From Gracilaria vermiculophylla (taxonomy: Eukaryota; Rhodophyta; Florideophyceae; Gracilariales; Gracilariaceae): a stretch of 61,585 bases of DNA. A program made the position numbers and the translations under genes. Location of the stretch: positions 1,866,241 through 1,927,825 of the forward strand of contig JAHNZQ020003147.1 in assembly GCA_019155205.2 (NCBI GenBank), written 5' to 3'. Below the pieces are notes generated by a model that was not told where the DNA came from, ran no database searches, and saw only the letters and a list, made by a program, of their open reading frames with translations. Of this stretch, positions 1 through 10,348 are shown piece after piece; position 1 is the first letter of the stretch; the number at the start of each line of letters is the position of its first letter.

Positions 1-346
1 GCAGCGAGGGTAGCAACAGGGGAACATGGTGCGGGAAGGAGATGTGAAAGATTGGAAGGAGAAAGGGGAGCGTAGGGGTTGGGGAGCGAAATGCGGGAGC
101 GTAATTATTATGGCGCACGGGGATGAAATGGAGCACGTGATGCCGAGCGTTTTGCGCTGGCTCATCGACTGGTGCATGCTATGCAACGAGTGAGAGATTG
201 CGAGCACTATCGTGTTTTGTAAACTCGTATGTATTTCCTATATGTATATTTATCTGAGCATCCTATTGTTCTATTTAAAGGGGCAGTTCCGGTGGTCCGG
301 TCAGATTTTCCATCTCACGTTCACATGTGAAGGTATGTATTAGTGA

Positions 347-377
347 AGTCTGGACTCCTCTTCATGGAGTCCAGACT
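347..377. other. Perfect hairpin, 12-bp stem and 7-nt loop
   Basis: Bases 347-358 (AGTCTGGACTCC) are exactly complementary to 366-377, leaving a 7-base loop at 359-365. It is the first of two neighbouring hairpins with the same loop length. No T-run follows directly, so a simple terminator role is not shown. Confidence 0.7.
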
Positions 378-418
378 CAGTTTTTGGTCCGAAATAACTT
401 GGAAATGTGAATGGGTTT

Positions 419-445
419 GCTAGTTTTTACTTTCAAAAAACTAGC
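419..445. other. Perfect hairpin, 10-bp stem and 7-nt loop
   Basis: Bases 419-428 (GCTAGTTTTT) pair exactly with 436-445 across a 7-base loop. It lies 42 bases after the first hairpin. The function is unknown. Confidence 0.65.
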
Positions 446-550
446 AGTGTTGAATGTGTGAAAATATTGTAATGGAAATTGATTCATTCAAAAGTGGGTT
501 TTAAGAGTCGATATCCGTCCATTTTAATTTTTTCTCTTTTGATTGTCAAA

Positions 551-1024
551 CTAGCATTCCGAAAACACCGACGCTCTTTTATGTGAGCTCTCCTTGCGAA
601 TGAGTACCTGGAATCGCGCCTGTACCTCACATTCCTCGGCGCACCTCAGATATGGAGTATCGCAGTGTCCCACCGTGGTTGGAGTGTTGTCACCGTGCAC
701 CGGAGTGTGGATCCAGAGAGCGCGATGGGCGTCTACACGGTTCCGCTTCTGGTCGTTCCACGCATCCTCCGGTACTGCGCTGAATCGCATCGCCTGGAGG
801 TACGGCCCGAAGTGGTGGATGTAATCCTCCAGGGTGCATGGGAGACTTACGCACCTGTCATGGATTTGGACGAAGACCCGCATGGCACGATGGTCGAACT
901 GCTTCCCCGGACGGAACGGTGCACCGGTCGAGGTGTAAGACACCTCAGGATTGAATGGCGACGTAGGCGTCGGAGTTGGAGACGACATGGCATAGATGTA
1001 GGAAGCTGAACGGATGGCGACCAA
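551..1024 (-). pseudogene. N-terminal fragment of chromovirus A antisense ORF
   Basis: This frame encodes 157 residues, of which about the first 140 match residues of the antisense protein of A1 (34051-36036). Shared blocks include MSSPTP, GAPFRPG, YIHHF, PYLQAMRF, HTPVHGDN and PTTVGHCDTPYLRCAEE. The last residues lie beyond the homology break near 598 and are host flank. In A1 the frame starts about 60 codons earlier; that stretch is recognisable here at 1025-1230 but in shifted frames. I recognise no domain. It is a decayed fragment of an unknown retrotransposon-borne protein. Differences from A1 concentrate at its third codon positions, which supports this strand as the coding one. Confidence 0.6.
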
Positions 1025-1695
1025 ACGCGCTGTAGCACCTTAGAAGAGTGCTCGGACACCACTTGGGGAGCGTTCCGTGGTTATACGCCAGCCCGGAGAC
1101 GGAGCCGCGTCAAGCCCCCATCCTGGAACTCGCGGAGAAACCGGGCGACCGGAAGCAGGCGAGGAATGGAGCACCATAGCGGGGCGTACAATCATATCCA
1201 GTGGAGGCCAAAGTGGGCGCGGACGCAAAGATTATGAGATAATGCACTTTAGCGAAGACGGAATGAACGGACACGATGAACCGGGTTTTCCCCGAAGTGG
1301 AATCTTCGAAGGAATCGGAGCGTCAAGTGACTTGAGGGAGTCAGTGTCCACTCTGGGCAGACCCACGCTCAGGCCACGGAAGTTGCACGCCTGCACAGCG
1401 CACGACACGCTAGAGTGCGTGGAAGCGCACGCCACCGACTGGCACGGCAGCACCAATGGGTTACGCCAAGAAGGCGGAGACGTAGCCGGGTTAAGAAGGA
1501 CCTGGGCCCGCAACCACCACAAGGGATAAAACACGATCTCGCTGTGGTTCGCCACGCAGGAGTATGGAAGTATGAAGGAACGCCTGGAGGAGAGAATATG
1601 TCGATCGCTGAAGGCTCCACTTGCATCAACACTCATAGGAGCCGCCCCGAGGATCAAGGAATCGGAAGATGCACCTCGGGGACGTCGTGCAATTT

Positions 1696-1706
1696 AGGAA
1701 AGGGGG
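1696..1706 (+). other. Polypurine tract of A0
   Basis: AGGAAAGGGGG lies two bases before the LTR start at 1709. The identical tract precedes the A1 3' LTR at 36537-36547. In LTR retrotransposons this position primes plus-strand DNA synthesis. Confidence 0.75.
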
Positions 1707-1708
1707 AA

Positions 1709-2261
1709 TGTAGTACAGTGGTTCCCAAGAAAATATGGTGGTGTGGCTTAATGGCATTATATTTCTAAGGAGGGCTCGTATTTTATTAACTGAGCCAAAT
1801 GGTCCATAATTCGGCATGCGTACGCTACAGTATCCTTAAGGGACGATAGAATCTTTATTTATTTTCGTTAATTTATGCAGGTAATTAATACAGAAGTATG
1901 ACCTGCCGAGGCGGGCTCCCGGCTTGATACTTAATCTGCCGGTTGGGCTCCACCTCTGAGGAAGTAAAGACAAGCACCCTTGAGTCTTCATTTACTTTTC
2001 CGGTTGGAGACTCTAAGCGATCATCCTCATGTTTCTAAGCCGCCGATCCCCAGGTCGCATCATAGCAGCGCCTGTAAGAGCATTGTCCGCCCAGTGAACC
2101 TCCCCCTCCGCTTGGTGTTTGTGGATCCCTTCTAAGAATCCTCCCGGCTCGCTACAGCGAATACCGGAGACCATCTTTAGGAACACGCCCCTTTGGAGTC
2201 AACAAAAGCTCTTTATGGACGTTGTGCTCTACTACCTCGAAAGGAGAACTCACAGTACCCA
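1709..2261 (+). repeat. Family-A LTR (3' LTR of A0), 553 bp
   Basis: It begins TGTAGTACAGTGG and ends CAGTACCCA, close to the TG...CA ends of the other full-length copies. It is colinear with LTRs at 9186-9738, 36550-37103, 50467-51020 and the inverted copies at 55-58 kb. A diagnostic core reads CCTGCCGAGGCGGGCTCCCG. Minus-strand frames inside it are not genes. Confidence 0.9.
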
Positions 2262-2959
2262 GTGTCGTTGACAAATGCACATATTTTTTGTTTTTTTTAT
2301 GCACAGCAGATTGGAAGCAACAATATACTGTAATAAGGTGGAAACTTGTTTGCATGCTTGTGGATAGAAATCGAATGAGAAGCGCAGTATGGCTCAAGCG
2401 AAGTACAAAGCGGAGTGCAGAACACGTGTGTAGTCTACATTTTCTAGGAGCGGCTTTGGTGAGGAAGCAATGAAGTCGCACACGTTGAATTGCACGCTCT
2501 CTTTGAGTTTGATATGCTTCTGCTTGTGTTGTTCCCGAAATCCCAGTTCACCTCCATCTATAAATAAGTGCACGGATAGTGCCGGGAAAGGTCTGCACTA
2601 TACGTGTGTGGCACGGCCACGGCCGCATCGTGAATAGGGTGCACGGTGCACATTTGGTGCAAGAACAGGATGGCAATGCCTTTTTCTCATTTATTGTTTT
2701 GTTTGTTTTTATTTACACTACAGTACTCTACTCCACATGATACTAGATGAGAGTAGCGAAGCTACGGCTGCCATGTTTATAAAACAGGAACCAGGGTTCC
2801 GTCTCTGATTTTTGCTTCTGGGGCGGTATCTATTCCTCAATGAAGGATACCCCGCCGTGCACTGTTGCTTATCAAGCTTGTTTGATAGAGAGGGCTCATA
2901 CTTGGGATATACTTTTCAGTTGAATTCTTCTCGCTCCTATTGCAAGAATAAAAATCGGT
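2262..2959. other. Intergenic, nothing recognised
   Basis: The short open frames here have no motif or similarity that I can see. There are no tRNA or rRNA signatures and no clear terminal repeats. Confidence 0.4.
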
Positions 2960-3330
2960 TTTGCCGTTCTTTCCCTTATGGCGCTCCGCCACCAAATACT
3001 GTATTATATCCACTCTTTGACGGTCAAGCGAGTATCGCCGCCTTCGTTCCATTGTTAGCTTGCTGTCTCATTCCTTGGAGGATGGATACAAGCCTTAAAT
3101 ACCCACCTTGCGGGGATATGATTCCTCAGCCTCTCCGGCCTTCTTCAGAACGGACGGTTAAGGCCCTTATAATCCGACGTAATCGTGCGGATCCCACGAG
3201 AAGACTTTATTTGCCAGGTTTCTTTCAGTAGAGGAAGATTTCGAACGTTTTTGTGGTGTTTTCTTGCTTTTGGGCTATTGTGCAACACATTTTATGCAGA
3301 CGTGTGCAGGAAGGTCATATATTTGAAAAC
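2960..3330 (+). repeat. LTR-B-like repeat, right-hand copy of an inverted pair
   Basis: This stretch resembles, in inverted orientation, 3450-3800. Translated for comparison only, both arms share the series PWR, PQP-RPS and NVFVVF/NIFVVF. Its end, GAAGATTTCGAACGTTTTTG followed by GCTATTGTGCAACACA, also matches the tail of the LTR-B copies at 7731-8110 (minus) and 14371-14745 (plus). It is probably a decayed LTR. Confidence 0.45.
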
Positions 3331-3449
3331 ATTACAATTACTTGGATTGTTTGCGTATTTGGATATTTTTGCTGCCTCAAAAGTTTCCAATTCGAAGTGC
3401 TCAAAGTTTAAATCTGGAAACGTTGCCCTCGGGTGACGGCGATGACCCT

Positions 3450-3800
3450 AGTGCCCTTACATACTGCAAACGATAAGTAGATAAATAAATTTGTGTAGTG
3501 CAATAACTCGAAAGCTAAAAAAACCACGAAAATGTTTGGGATATTCCTGTGGTGAATTTGACTCAGCGGATACATTAATCTCGAGGGCACTTCACGCCTA
3601 TGTAGGATTTTGAAGACCGAGCCTGCTTTTTCTTTACTAGGCCGGTGAGGCTGCGGAAACAGATAATCCCAAGGTACATGGATGAGGCGTGTGTTTTTCC
3701 TCCATGGAAGGAAGAGAAAACCGAGAAGCGCTGGCCGCGAGGCTGGCCTGATGTACATGTAAATGATAAACTTCGGTAGTCGAATGAGGAAAACCGAGAT
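3450..3800 (-). repeat. LTR-B-like repeat, possible 3' LTR of element B
   Basis: Read on the minus strand it ends with a block like CCAAACATTTTCGTGGTTTT then TTATTGCACTACACAAA, nearly the same as the tail of LTR-B at 7731-8110. It has the same orientation as the Gag-B relic and lies downstream of it, so it may be the 3' LTR. It also forms a long imperfect inverted repeat with 2960-3330. The start of the LTR cannot be placed. Confidence 0.4.
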
Positions 3801-5400
3801 GGGAGTCAACAGCCAATCACATTAAAAGAACTGTATACCAGGGCGTGCACAGTAGAATTGGTGAGTAATATCCCCAGGTATGGGTACTCTCAGCTGTCAA
3901 GGCGGACGAGCTACTATACGCCACTGGACATAACGCAATGAGAAGTGTATACCACCACACGCGGAAAATCAGAGCCGTAAACTTGATCGTTGTTTCCTGA
4001 ATGCGGTGGTGACAATCCCGGCATCTTTAGGTACTATACTGCGCTGTAAAGACTTAAATAATTAAGAAAATGAAATACAGTCTTTTCGAATTGTTTCTCT
4101 GACCTTCTTTTCACAATCCATCTGGACCATGGTCGCTGCACTAATTCATTCGTTTGCTTAGCTCTGTGATCCTGAAAAACATAAGAACAAGACTAAATAC
4201 CAAATATAGAGCGTGCCATACACACATTTTCTCCCGCTTTAAGACCGTAGAAAGATTTCTGTTTAGGATTCCGCAACAGTGCGCATCATTCTACGGCACG
4301 CCGGTCGGTGATGTCGCCATTTCTGTAAATCTCGCTGTTAGCGGGGCAGACGACCCTTGCAAGAGTGTAGTCATCCGTTGATAATGAATTCGAGAGTCAT
4401 TGTCTTCGCCTTCAGCTTTTATTCTATTACAAGCCTCGTAACGAAAGAAAATGCTCCACAAACAGAGCCGGAGGTACCGGTCCATAACAAAATTACCGGA
4501 TTTATAGCAGTCTACATACTGTGATGCGCATAACTCGTGAACCATGCTTCTCCAAAGGTGTCAGCTTTGGCTTTGTTCTCAAAATACGTTTCTTTCATAG
4601 TTTAACACCATAAACTCAGGATAATACGCGGAAAAGTGAGGAAAGTAGGACTGGCTCGGTAGTATATCTTGGGCCGCAATCTAACTGCGATGTAACCAAT
4701 GCATGTGAGTAAGCCAAATATATCGTAGTATGTATTTGTTGAAGCATTATGGAACTGCCACAAAATCCTGGTATCAGCTCAGTTTAAAAACGGAGATGAA
4801 ATGACCGATTCATTTGATTTCCGAAGCATCCTCCGAAAGGTACTGTGAAAGAAAATCGTCCTGCTGGGCAGAACTTGTAGCGGACTGCCATGCCGGAGAC
4901 TATCCGCTGATAGGAACTCCAAGGTACGCTGTGCATCGTTCCTTTTTCTCGTCTTAAGCGTTTTCCCAATAAACTTGGTGTTTTCTTTGCTTCGTTCATG
5001 CAATTCCAATCTTTTTCTTTTTGCAGAGGATTATGAGCTGTGGTGGTAGAAAGCGCTTCACCTGCTTCATCTTATACAACGAAATGCCCGAAAATAAGCG
5101 CCATCTGGGATAGGGATTGTCATTCTCATCGCTACAAATGCTCGCATGCCAGCAAATGAAACAAATAAACCATTTATAAGATCCTTCAAAAGCTAGTGGT
5201 GGAGAGAGCGACGTTGGGCATTGTCGCAAGTATATCTGGGATGGGGTCCACTGGATATCTGACATCACCCGATTGTATGGTACATAGAGTTACTACAGTC
5301 GCGATTCCCACTTTGCGGTGATAAGGAATCACTTGGGAATGAGGAGGTGGTACACCGGCCCGCCCACGTCCTTAGATGCGTCGTACACATACCATCGTGA
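3801..5400. other. Unassigned sequence inside presumed element B
   Basis: If element B runs from 8110 down to about 3450, pol should lie here. I found no reverse transcriptase, integrase or protease motif in any frame. A weak match to the start of a retroviral zinc-binding domain on the minus strand near 5330-5400 (LLYHSRW...VYHLLIPK) is the only hint. The region is either too decayed or was never pol. Confidence 0.3.
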
Positions 5401-5509
5401 ATGATACAGCAGCTCCGCATTCTTGTCACCGGGGAGCCTGGCAGTGGCACCTCGGGCGTCGTCAGAAGCATCTCTGAGGACGCCTCTCTATGTGCGGAGA
5501 CTCCCTCAG

Positions 5510-7610
5510 TTAGTTTCCGTTAGCGTGCTTCATTTCGGGGTTTTGCCCTGCGTCCTCCACAACGAGTGGTCTGTCCCGTTGGGGGTGATTGACCGCACAA
5601 GCGGCGTATGCATAACTTCCATGGCGGTCGGCAATTGATCCTGTCGTTCCTGGCGTAAGCCGCTGCCACGAGGGCAGGGTGTGAGCCAACGCGTTGGGGA
5701 AATCCGTTTTCGCATGGAGATACGACGTCATCGGCACTGCTGCCTTCTCTTGCCGGGACATACCTTCGTAATTGGTGACCAACTACGCCATCTTTTTTAA
5801 CGGAAGAAATCACTATGGGGAGTTGTGTCCCAGAGTGTAGCACATGCGGCAGGCAACTCCAGAATGAGGCACTCGAAGAGCGGCGTTCCGCTTTTCGGCT
5901 GACAGGCCAGAATTCCAGTTCTTGACCCCACCAGGGCGCTGAACCCTCGTCATTCCGTTGACATACCGCAGGCAAGCGAGTGGGGCTCGGTTATCACACA
6001 TGTGCAGGGCCTGTTTCCCCTGCGGAGGTCCTGTTACTGTACCACACGAGCCTTCCGCCGTCGCCGTCGATTCTGATGTCGGGACTGAGCAAATATCACA
6101 GTGGAGAAGGGACACGCTGTCGTGACCCAGTTTGGTTTTATTGCTGGCACCTAGTAAAGTGGAAGATGTATCTGAACCGATCATCAGTGCCTTCGCCCCC
6201 TTCGGCCGGTACCTGGAGTTTCTCGCACGAAGTGCGTCCCACTTTACGAGGAAAAATTCGGCCAGCTCCGGTTATTCCACTTTAGGGTGATTTTCCCGGT
6301 GACCAACAACAATTGTCTTGATCGCCGGGTCCAATAAATCAATAAACATCGTGAACCGTTCCCCTGCGGAGTAAACATTTTTTACAGCGGTAGTAAGCCT
6401 TATTCAGGTGTACCCAGTAGTCGGTCTTCAGTTCTCCAGCGCGCTGGCGAGTATCGCAAAGAGCGAGGATAGCCAGCTGAATGGCGGTGCTAGTCACGTA
6501 AGAGAGCAAGAGGTACTGCAAGGCCTCTGACTAGCAGGGAACTTCTCCCTCTGACGCCCGAGATGAACCTCGGACTGAGAGAAATTGGTCTTCAACGACT
6601 CCTCGTAAAAAGTATGGTAGTGCCAGATATGCCAGGGCCTTACTCATATGGGGGATATGGGCTTCCGTGACGAAGCGGGCTAAGAAGTCTAGCACCGTAA
6701 TTGGATCATCTGTTGTAGAAGTTCTGGTTTCTCACGGAGAGCTGCATCCTTTTGATGCAGTCCTTTACCGTACCCGTGTCACGGGGTGTCTTGCCTAAAA
6801 AGGAATCTTCCAACCGAAAATATCCGTATGGAAATATCTCCTTGCGCAGGGAATTAATAAGCTTTAACGCTTGAAGCCAGAGGTGTTTTCTACCCTTTCA
6901 TAGGGATGGGATGGCCTAAGAAGTGGCCAATGACACTGCTGGAACGGGAACTGCGCTCCGGATGGTCATGGTTGCAGTCATTCTGTGAGGGCTCAGAATC
7001 CTGAGAAGTCGATTCCGAGTCCAAGGAGACGGTCTTGCATGTATTGCGGTTCTTTCGGTTGTTCCGTTTTTGGCGGCCATTCAGAGACTCCTAGCGCTCG
7101 TCACGTTGAGGGCGAGTGGTTTGTACGGCGGGTGCGGAATCAAGCACGGATTTCTCGACCGACTCCAGTCGGACTTGTACTCAATAACATTATTCCTTAA
7201 CGTCTCTGATGTAGGACACCGGTGGGCCGAACCCTTCGAGAATCGTATTGTCATCAAACCGCAACACATGGAGCTCCTCGGCGACATTAGATGACATACT
7301 CGCCAAGTGCTTTCTGAAAGACTCCAGTTCTTCAGCTAAGGCGGCCTTGGTGTGTCGCATGGTTTGGATCTGATCTTCCAAACGAACCACGTGGGCCTTG
7401 TTCACCAACCGCGGTGGCGGGGGTACCACCTTAATGGCTGTTGGTGGCCTGGCTCCAGGTGATAAAGTATCCGGCTCAGCCGTGACCGTTCAACGGTTCA
7501 CCTGGTCTGCACCAGTTGTCTTGGGAGTCACTACGTGGCGCTCTTCGTTACCTTCGTAGGACAGACTCCAGATCGTTAATGGCTCGGCTCGAGTGGGTTT
7601 CCGGCCCATG
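5510..7610 (-). pseudogene. Frameshifted Gag-like protein of element B
   Basis: Three pieces align in order with the Gag of A1 (27307-29580). Around 7190-7430 there is a coiled-coil-like segment (VRLEDQIQTMRHTKAALAEE). At 6720-6250 DDPITVLDFLARF, LPYFLRG, YWVHLNKAYYRC and FTMFIDLLDPAIK match A1 EDPISVLNFLTRF, FPFYLTG, LWMKALRC and SLFVEGLLPSIR; PELAEF matches ELARFAEF. Near 5851-5816 CRMCYTLGH mirrors the A1 CRICLSREPVH, a short zinc-knuckle-like motif. There is a TAG near 6533 and at least two frame changes. Gag would assemble the virus-like particle; this copy cannot. It was found by translating the minus strand in all frames, because no single open frame covers it. Confidence 0.55.
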
Positions 7611-7730
7611 AAAGGTATCCGTCTTAACGGTGAAAATCCGTCAACGGGGAACTTCCAAAGTGGAAAACAAATGAAAAGAAAAAAGACCGCAAAGAGGATC
7701 TTTCGGTTGACCTCCGTTTCTAAGTCGGGA

Positions 7731-8110
7731 GACTACTTTGTAGTGCAATTCGACGAAGGGAAAGAACCACGAAAGATGTTCGGAACATACCTCCCGCGAA
7801 ATGACTCAGGGGCAGAACCTTCCTCGGGCGAGGCCCACGAGTTGAGTGCAACTTCGGGGTAAAGCCGTCGCGACGGGTGCAGGAGGAAGACAAAAGGAGA
7901 TACAAGGGATCCGTCAAGTTTTGTGATGGAGGCAGTTTTCGTAAGTTCTGTGAGATTACTCTGAAATATGTCGGGCTATCTCGGCGTGGCTGGGTATCAT
8001 ATTGGACAACGCGGGTATTGGGCAAGCCGCACTGAGAGGGTGGCGGACGTGGTCCGAAAAGGGGTAGACCGGAGAACCGGGGGGGCTATCCTCGTACAAG
8101 TGAGAACCAA
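7731..8110 (-). repeat. LTR-B copy (5' LTR of element B)
   Basis: On the minus strand this matches 14379-14745 on the plus strand nearly end to end. Shared landmarks are CTCGTACGAGG/CTTGTACGAGG, GTCCGCCACC, CGGCTTGCCC, CTTCCTCCTGC and the GAACATC...GGGGTACTTT/CGTGGTTCTTT tail ending TTGCACT. The same stretch is conserved at two loci with different flanks, which marks it as an interspersed repeat. Its position just upstream of Gag-B fits a 5' LTR. Confidence 0.6.
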
Positions 8111-8526
8111 AAGGAAGGAAAGAAAAGTCCTGACAATGGTTCTCGGCATCAGGAACGGTTGACTTCCATAGTGCACGGCGTACTCCTCCAAGGCGGAGAG
8201 AGTTACCCGCGTGGGCGGCAACTTCAGACCAGAGTTCCAGCTTGGTTATGTTTACTGGATGCAACGACCGAAGTGCCGTCACGCTAAACACTCTATCGCT
8301 AGGGCGGAAATGGCTGAAATAGCTAAATTAATAAATAGCGAAAATACTTAATTAACCGTGCACGGCAGGTGCCATCCGGCACCCATACTGTAGCCAGCGG
8401 GCCACGCGTGGTTGCTGCGCGCGTGCCGTAAGGCCATCCAACGCGCGTGTCACGTCGCACGACACGCGCCGGATTGGCTACTCCAGAATCTATTGTGGAA
8501 ATAGACGTGAGTCGCGCCCGCGACAA
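8111..8526. other. Intergenic, GC-rich spot
   Basis: No gene is recognised. The stretch 8380-8520 is rich in CGCG and GTGCCG words and unlike the AT-rich neighbourhood. No terminal repeats are seen. Confidence 0.35.
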
Positions 8527-8657
8527 TAACTGTGTTCATAAATGCGGTCTAATGGGATTCCGGTGAGTCGGAAAAGTGCCAAGAAAAGCATCCTTGGAGG
8601 GCGTTGCACTTGAAATTCGCTTCAATCTCATAACCCTACGTCAACAACATCCTTCAT

Positions 8658-10223
8658 TATGGCTCGAGGATTGCCTTTTTCACGCTCTGCTTAGCTTCAA
8701 GTGGCACAATGAAAAGCTGATGGAAATGCTTTTCCTGAAATTGGGCGATATTCGAAGTGATATGCGGCCACAAATCTTCGTTTTCGAAAGCCTCCAGAGA
8801 ACTACGGAACCAAAAAATCTACGGGACATCCAAAACGTCTCAGTCCTGTAAGTGCACGTGGAAAGAATGCTTAGTGCAGAGAAATTGCTAGCACCGTACA
8901 CCTTGCTGTATCTGAGTTAAGACTAAGGCGTGAAATAAGTGAAAGGAGTTGGTTCAATTATAGATAAGTTAAGAAAACATTCGTTTTTGAAAACCATCAT
9001 AAATAAATACGTATAAATTGCTGTTCAAAAACGGTATACTGTAGGGCATAATTGGGCACTTTCCTTTTCAAAACGAAAAAAAATTCACTTTATGGTATAC
9101 ATTTTCAAGACATTTACTGGAATGACTTTAGGAAAATAGGCTCTAAATTTCGGACAAGATGCCTCAACGTAGGTTCCGTATTAGTTGTAGTCCAGTGGCT
9201 CTCAAGGAAATATGATGGTGTGCCCTTATTGCGTAATACTCCTACGAAGGGCTCGTATTTTATTGACTGAGCCACGTGGTGCATAATTCTGCCCGCGTGC
9301 TCTACAGGATCCTTAAGCGGCGGTAAAATTATTATTTATTTAAGTTAATTTACGCAGGTAATTAATACAGAAGTAAGACCTGCCGAGGCGGGCTCCCGGC
9401 TTGATACTTAATCTGCTGGTTGAGCTCCACCTCTGGCGAACTAAAGACAAGCACCCTTGAGTCTTCATCTACTTTTCCGGTTGGAGACTCTCGTCGATCA
9501 TCCTCAGGTTTCTAAGCCACCGATCCCCAGGTCACATCATGGCAGCGCCTGTAGGAGCAATGTCCGCCCAGTGAACCTCCCCCTCCGCTTGGTGTTTGCG
9601 GATCACCATTAAGAATTCCCCCGGCTCGCTACGGCGATACCGGAGATAAGCTTTCGGAACACGCACCTTTGGAGTCGACGAAAACTCCTATCGGACGTTG
9701 TGCTCTACTTTCTCGAAGGGAAAACTGACAGTACCACAATAAAATGCCTAGCTTTATCATAAGAAAGAAAAAAAGATATTGCACTTACTGATAAACAAAT
9801 GCACTCTGCATCGTACCAAGAAATTCTTCATATCTATTTGCTATCCATGAATATGGTTGTCACGGAGAACATTTTACATTTCAACAAAGTAATTGATCGA
9901 TACACAACTCTATCATGGGCAGAGAGTGGCTGCAAAAGACAATGCTTAAAGTAGTGGAATGGTCAACGCGCCCGCTGGGCTCATCAACCATTTACGATGT
10001 ATCGTTTTTGTTATCAAAAGTACCTTGTGGCCATAAAAAGCCGTTTAACATAATTTATGATTTGAAGAAAAGAATTAAAAAATCTTGGAACAATAATTTA
10101 CTTTCGAAAAACACTGGCTACAATAATTCAATACCCAAATGCAGTGTAAGTGTTATTCAACAAAAAGGGAGAAAAAATGGTGACTTTTGTTCCAAAACAA
10201 ACTTGAAGTTGATAAGGATCTAA
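8658..10223 (+). pseudogene. Tc1/mariner-type transposase relic, interrupted
   Basis: It starts ATGGCTCGAGGATTGCC, nearly the same as ATGGCTCGAGACCCGCC at 57208. In mixed frames one can read a helix-turn-helix segment, ENYGTKKSTGHPKRLS, then WFNYR. Next come the first catalytic block in degraded form near 9055-9100, YWNDFRK and GSVLV just before the LTR. After the LTR SYQEILHIYLL (YQEVLYNYLL in the other copy), a degraded WPARS-like block and a C-terminal VIQQKGRK follow. Many stops and frameshifts make it inactive. Tc1 transposases cut and paste DNA at TA sites in the nucleus. Confidence 0.65.
9186..9738 (+). repeat. Solo family-A LTR inside the Tc1 relic
   Basis: It runs from TGTAGTCCAGTGG to CAGTACCACA, 553 bp, colinear with the other family-A LTRs. 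No element internal sequence flanks it, so it is a solo LTR. The transposase reading breaks at its left edge and resumes at its right edge. The five bases on either side (TTAGT and ATAAA) do not match, so the target duplication has decayed or was never perfect. Confidence 0.85.
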
Positions 10224-10348
10224 TTATTATAAAAGCAAATTTGGACCTGAGTTTTTTTCAAAACACAAATTTGTAGTTGTACAGTACCAGAATAACGATT
10301 TGTTTCCCTTGACACCAACGTGATATGATTTTAAAATAAAACATATTC

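Larger units (their letters stand above)
1..597. other. Region without recognised gene, left of element A0
   Basis: I see no coding sequence that I can support here. The sequence is moderately AT-rich from about 200 onward and contains two perfect hairpins, listed separately. Homology to the chromovirus A family begins only near 598, so this is the flank of a truncated element. Confidence 0.5.
598..2261 (+). mobile_element. 5'-truncated 3' end of Ty3/gypsy chromovirus A (copy A0)
   Basis: From about 598 the sequence aligns with 35446-37103 of element A1: the 5' part of the antisense ORF, the stretch between that ORF and the LTR, the polypurine tract, and a complete 3' LTR. Upstream gag and pol are absent, so this is a 3' fragment. 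No target duplication can be tested because the 5' end is missing. Identity over one hand-aligned 270-base piece is about 84 percent. Confidence 0.85.
5400..8110 (-). mobile_element. Decayed gypsy-like retroelement B (LTR and gag)
   Basis: Reading down from 8110 on the minus strand there is an LTR-like repeat (8110-7731), a leader, a Gag-like protein in several frames (about 7610-5500) and then unassigned sequence. The Gag core is a distant relative of the family-A Gag and the LTR is a different sequence, so this is a separate but related family. It may continue to the LTR-like repeat at 3450-3800. Confidence 0.5.
8527..10348 (+). mobile_element. Relic Tc1-like DNA transposon split by a solo LTR
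   Basis: Once the LTR at 9186-9738 is removed, the two halves follow the transposase of the Tc1 element at 57082-58363 from its ATG to its C-terminal QQKG motif. The 3' non-coding tail also matches (TTTGTAG..GTACAGTA). Both outer ends are weak: a possible left end near 8527 and a right end near 10348, placed by analogy with the other copy rather than by clear inverted repeats. Confidence 0.65.

Noticed and set aside
9181..9743. Target duplication around the solo LTR in the Tc1 relic
   Set aside because: TTAGT and ATAAA do not match in enough positions to call.
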